This document shows, piece by piece, positions 1 through 6,100 of a stretch of 6,199 bases of DNA. The notes beneath the pieces are model-generated. The model worked only from the letters and a program-made list of their open reading frames with translations, made no database searches and was not told the origin of the DNA. The stretch comes from Alphaproteobacteria bacterium (GTDB taxonomy: Bacteria; Pseudomonadota; Alphaproteobacteria; Micavibrionales; UBA2020), in NCBI GenBank assembly GCA_023136145.1, contig JAGLRU010000317.1, positions 1-6,199 of the forward strand. Reading direction: 5' to 3'. The translations under genes were made by a program, and so were the position numbers. Numbering within the stretch: the first letter of the stretch is position 1; each line of letters opens with the position of its first letter.

Positions 1-120
1 AGCAGTTGGGATATACCTGAATATGTAGGATGTAACGCGGATGGAAATGGGTATGTAATCAGGGTAGAAGATGAAAATAACAGTGATGTATATGCTGACG
101 CAGCATTTACAGTACAGGGG
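1..120 (+). repeat. Ig-like module R0, C-terminal part only
   Basis: These 40 residues hold the end of a module. The second-Trp strand S-S-W-D-I-P-E is followed by Y-V-I-R-V-E-D, matching the [VI]-R-V-x-D strand of later modules, then the Asp-rich turn N-S-D-V-Y-A-D and the closing F-T-V-Q-G. One Cys (residue 11) sits between Trp and the R-V strand. The first half of the module lies upstream of the window. Confidence 0.85.
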
Positions 121-3100
121 CAGCTTTTGGCTACCAATATAAGTGATACCTGGGCGATTAATACATCGTATAATATCACCTGGAATGTGGTGCACGGAAA
201 TATTGCTAATGTTAATATAATCGGCTCAAGAGATGGTAATTGGGGAGGGGAAGAAGAGTTTACGATAATAGGTACTACGGACGCTGATAATGTTACGGGG
301 TTTGATGTTGCTAATTTTGGTACTCTCGGATATGCAGGACAAGGTTCGTATTCCTGGAATATTGCAGAATTAACACCTTCGATTATATCTGATCAAGTTA
401 AAATTAAGGTATTAGATGCTGATACTGACTATAGTGTTGAATCTCTAGCTGCAGCAACGTTTAACATCATAGGTAAATTTCAAGTAACTGCTCCTAAACT
501 GGGCGATATTGTAAAGATTGATGAGATGTTTGAAATTAAATGGAATAAATGGGGTACAATAAGCCTTGTTAAAATAGAATACTCGACCGATTCTGTGAAT
601 GGAGTTGAGGGTACCTGGCCTGAGATTACAGCTTCGACTGATAATGACGGTTCGTTTGAGTGGACCCCCACTGATGCTGTAGCGATAACTGATAATCTAT
701 TTATTAAAGTTACTGATATTACTCAAGCCGGTGGAATTTCTGATGTATCTGATGATGCGGTAGATGTAAAAGGCTGGTTTGAATTCACAGATGCCGTAGA
801 TACTCCGCTAGAAGATGCTGTATGGCAGGTAGGAGTACAGCATGAAATTACTTGGACCAAACACGGAAATATTAGTAATGTGAATGTAGAGTATTCCCCG
901 ACCCTTAATGAAGTTGATTATGTAGAGATAGCTGGCGATATCTCTAATACCGGTAGCCACCTGTGGACGCCTAACGCAGTAACGAGGACATTATCCAGTG
1001 CTGGTTATATTCGCGTTTCCGATGCCGCTGACGGGGAATCAGCTAATAATGCTGTTTCCGCGAATTTCCGATTAGTAGGTGTTATAAACTTAATTTCACC
1101 TACCGGTGGAGAAATTTATGATGTAAATACGACACCTAATATAACCTGGAAGACAACAGGTAATGTTGACAAGGTACGCATAGATTATTCTAAAGACGGA
1201 GGTACTTTTACTTCGATTACAGCTGAAACACCTGGTGGTAGTGGAGCTGAGACTAGTTACCAATGGAATATTGGGGATAATCCTTCACCGAATGTGGTTG
1301 TCCGTGTTGCCGATAAAAACGAGGTAACTTATTGTAATGCTACTTCTAGTCTGGTGGATCCAATCAGAATTAAGGTTATATTTGATATAACTTCAGGCAC
1401 TATGCTGCCCTTAGCAGGACAGCCCGTTGGTTTGGAATCACCGCAGACAATTAAATGGGGCACAACCGGAAGCTGTCCTCAGGTAAAGCTGGAATTAAGT
1501 GTTGATGAAGATCATCTCGTTTGGGAGCCGATAATAACTCCGGTTACGGGTCTCGTGGTTAATACAGCGGATGGAATTATCTGGGATCCGGTTGATGATC
1601 GTATTTCTAATTTTTGTATAATAAGGGTATCTGATTCCAGAGACCTTGAGAATTACGCGGATTCCGGTGAATTTTATATTAGAGGTCAAATAACCTTAGA
1701 TCAGCCTAATGGCGGTGAAGATTTAAATGTTGGTAGTTCTTATGATATCAAATGGACAACATTAGGTACAATTGAGTCGGTAAAGTTAGAATATTCAGTT
1801 GACGAAGGAGGTACTTATCCGCCTACGCTGACCGATAATCCGATTAGTCTCTCTGTAACCGCGCTAACCGATCCGCCGCTTATCGCGAACGGGCAAAGTA
1901 CTTTTTCCTGGAGTGTACCAGATGAAATTAGTGCTAAGGTAAGAGTAAAGGTAACGGATAATAATGCCGGAACTGTTACTGATGAATCAGACGCGAACTT
2001 CAATATCAGAGATGTATTAAGCATAACTGAGGCTTCGTTTACACAGGGAGAGACTCTGTTGGTCGGAACAACCAGAGCTATTGGCATGACAAAAGTGGGA
2101 TCGCTTAGTGCTGTTGCGCTGGAATATTCCAGTGATGGCGTAAGCTATGACTATTGTAAGGATGAATCTAATGTGGAGGCAACGTCTGTTGATATAAGCG
2201 GTGCAGCTCCTTACTCATTTACCTGGAAGATACCGGATCATATTGATGACAATGTTACGGTGCGTGTTAGCAGTGCGAATGAGGCTAATCAGCCGGCACT
2301 TCCCGCTGAGTCGGTAGATTTTAAGATCAAGGGTATTTTAAATGTTAGCGCACCCATACAGGATGAGATCTTGGGAGTGGATGATTTATATGATATTACC
2401 TTTACAAAAACCGGTTCAATAGATGAGGTAGAAATCAAATATTCTGTTAATGGCGCTGGTTATAACGAGTATTGTGAGGATGCATCTAATGCGGAAGCAA
2501 CGGCTGTTGATATAAGCGGGGTAGGTCCTTCTTACACATTTACCTGGAAGGTGCCAAACCAGATAAGTGGTAATATTACGGTACGGGTTATGGACACCTC
2601 AGATTCCGATGTATATGCTGAATCTGATCCCTTTAAAATTGCCGCACGATTAAAAATTACAACGCCTAATGGCGGCTCGTTCTATGAAGTCGGACATTCT
2701 TGTCCGATTAATTGGAAGCAACATGGTAATATGCCCGATGGTAAGGTTGATTTAGTTTATGATACGAATGAAGGTTTAAGTTTTTATCTTATCCCAATTG
2801 CTACGGCTATTGATTCTGATGCCTTATTATTTGATTGGACAACGCCTGATGCTATAGGTGATAAATTAAGGATAAAAATTCGTGATAATGACGGGGCTAC
2901 GAATACAATAGAAGATATATCAGATACCAATTTTGAGATACGAGGAAAATTAGAACTGCTTACGCCTCCGCTTGCCGGAGAAGATGGAGAGGTTTTGCTT
3001 ATTACCGCAACAAAAAATGTTTCATGGCGTAAATGGGGTAATATTACCAGCGTAAAATTAGAATATACAATAGATAATGTAAATTATCATTCACTTAACT

Positions 3101-6100
3101 GGGATGGTACAGTAGAAGGGGCGGAAGTGGTTGTGGCTACTCCTGGTACTGGACCTTATCCAGAGACATATTCTTACGATTGGGTTATCCCGGATAATCC
3201 CAGTACAACTGTAAAAGTAAAAGTTTCGAATTATGTTAATAGTGATGTATATAGTGATAGTGGCGAGGTTCCGTTTTTAATCATCCGCCCGGGGTTTGGA
3301 TGGTTAACACCAGATCCAGAAGCAAGCTTGAATGCTTTGACAGCTACGGATCCTTATGTTTTTACGTGGGATACATTTGGTACGGTTGATAACGTAAAAA
3401 TATTATATTCAGATACTTCGGGAGCAACATGGAAAGATATGTTTAATGATGGTGCAGCGGTGGATCCGGCAACTGAGGGGACGGTTATTTCCAATCAAGG
3501 TGTAAATAAAGGTACAAAGACGCTTTTGAATATTCCTGATGACATTAATTCTTCCGTTTATTTAATGATTTTAGATGCAATCAATATTGCGGCTGAAAAA
3601 ACACTGAAAAATTGTCAGATAAGAGGAGAATTAACTCTTCAAAAACCTGATTCTTCAAGCATATGGCTTGCCGGAGGAACAGGTAGAATAGAATGGAAAA
3701 CGAAAGGTACATTAGCTACCATAAAGATTGAATATTCTAAAGATGGAGGAGAAAGCTTTACGGATCCTGATGGAGGGATGATTGCTCCTATGCAATTAGC
3801 TGCGAATCCTGAGGGAGGGAATACATTTTATTTGGATTGGTTAGTTGATGGGGATGCGATTTCACCTATTTGCGCGGTTCGTATCACTGATAATTTAAAT
3901 GATCAAGTAACGGATCAGTTTGGCAACTTTCCGATCAAGGCAAGCTTTACTGTGGTATCACCGACAAATACAGATACTTGGATTATTGATAGCACTAAGA
4001 CTATTAGCTGGAACACCATAGGTGCAGTTGATAAGGTTGATCTGTATTATTTTAGAGAAAGTACAGGCCAGTGGGTGAAGATAAACAATGATGAAGAAAT
4101 AACTAATAATAGTGTGGGTCTTACTACATATCCATGGCAGGTTGCCGATAGTGTTTCTGATATTGCAAAGATAAAGGTTGTTGATGTTTCTGACGATACA
4201 GCTTTAAGAGAATCTTCAGAATTTAAAATTCGCGGTTCTTTGACGCTTATTTACCCTAATGACGCTGGTGAAGAAGCAATAGTGGGAAGAACATGTTCTA
4301 TTCAATGGGAACCTCATGGATCAATCGGTAATGTTTTCGTAGAATATTTTCTTGACCCGGTATGGGTACCGGTTCCTGATCCTTTAGACGGAGATAATAT
4401 AATAGCTAATAGTGGGAGTGTGGCGTGGATAGTACCGGATGTTTTAATAAACGGGAGTTCGATTGAGAATGCTCTTATTAAGGTTAGGTCTATCGACTGG
4501 CCGGATACAGACCCCGGGTTATCAGAGAATGCTTTTAGAATTATAGCTGGTTTTACACTATTAAAGCCGAATGGAGGAGAACCTGTCTTTGCGGGAACCC
4601 CGTATACGATTGAATGGACGTGCACAAGTGAGTATATATCGGATGTAACTATAGATTATTCTCTTGATGGTGGTAATGACGATTATCTTTATAATATTTT
4701 AGCGACTACTGCTAATGATGCGTCAGAAATATGGGATGTCCCCAATGATATATTGATTACAGATAAGGCAAGGATACGTATTTCAGATGCTGGTGATGCT
4801 GCTGCTCATGATGAATCAAACAATAATTTCTTTTTGCGTGCTAAGCTTGAATTAAAACAACCGGACGGCGAAGAGACATTTGTGATTGGAGTGCCAAATG
4901 CGGTTAAATGGACTTGCCTTGGAGATATTCCGCAGGTTAATTTGGAGTATACAACTACCGGTGACTGGGCTGATAAGAGGTTTATAGCAACCGTTACTAA
5001 CAATGGGGAATTTTCGTGGACCATCCTTGATGATTTTAATTTTTCCGATGAATGCTTATTGCGTGTTTCAGATCCTAATGACTATCTGGCTCAAAGTGAT
5101 TCGGAAGCTGCATTTAGAATAGTACCAGGATTTGTTATGACATATCCTGTCGGAACTGAAGATTTTAAGATGAATACTAATGAGACAATAACGTGGACTT
5201 GCACAGCACCTTCGCAGTTGTCAACAGTAACTATTTGGTATTCTGTTAACGGTGGAGGTTCTTGGGGTGTACTTATGCAAACTGATAATGACGGAGAAGA
5301 GCTTTGGGAAAGTATTGGTAATGGAGCAGGAGATATAGGTGTTGACAAGGTTACTACAAAGGCACAGCTTAGAGTTGGAGATCCTATTGATGATACTATC
5401 AGTGCTAAGTCCGAAGATTTTGATATAAGCGCTAACTTTGAGATTATTTCTCCTAATGGGGGAGGTACTTATACAGTTGGAGATGATGTGCCTATTAGCT
5501 GGACATGTAATGGAACTGTGAGCGAAGTGGACCTTTATTATTCAACCGGAGGAGTTTGGAATCCGATTGAAACTGATGTTGCGAATAGTGATACCCTTAA
5601 TATAGGAGCCTCTGTTGATGGCAGTTATAACTGGTCGGCAAACGATGCTATTTCTAAAACTGTAAGGGTTAGAGTTGCAGATAGTGTTTCCGACCATCCT
5701 TATGCCGATGATGATTCTGATGCAGATTTCAGAATCAAGGGCAATATCTGGATGAAAGCGCCGGTCTTAAATGATTCCTGGGATATTGGACAGGATTATG
5801 ATGTTAAATGGGGATGGATAGGAACAATACCAGAGGTAAAAATAACATATTCTATAAACGGCTTAGCCGGTCCGTTTAATCCTGTGTTAGAAACCTATGG
5901 AACTGCGGATGACGGCATTATTGCTAATGCTGTCGGTTCAGGAGGGGCAGCATCTGAGGCGGCATTCAGCTGGACGATTCCTGATGAGGCAGCAGCTGAT
6001 ACTGTTATCAGGATTGTTGATTCAAGAGGCAGCGAAACAGATGTTACCGATGATACTGGTTCATTCCATATAGTCGGATATATTATCGCAAAAGAGCCTG

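Noticed and set aside
480..671. Reverse-strand open frame of 63 residues
   Set aside because: It lies antisense to module R2, in a frame opposite conserved coding sequence. No ribosome site or recognisable protein features; a shadow of the forward gene.
1495..1689. Reverse-strand open frame of 64 residues
   Set aside because: Antisense to module R5; its composition follows from the complement of forward codons and it resembles no family I know.
1815..2087. Reverse-strand open frame of 90 residues with hydrophobic stretches
   Set aside because: Antisense to R6 and the start of R7. The Val/Thr/Ser/Leu-rich stretches are complements of forward Asn, Asp, Ser and Thr codons, not a membrane protein.
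4314..4625. Reverse-strand open frame of 103 residues
   Set aside because: Antisense to R14 and R15, where the forward frame is strongly conserved with other modules; no independent coding evidence.
4806..5348. Two further reverse-strand open frames (4806-5024 and 5091-5348)
   Set aside because: Both lie opposite conserved modules R15-R17; no start context, no family match, and the forward frame explains the lack of stops.
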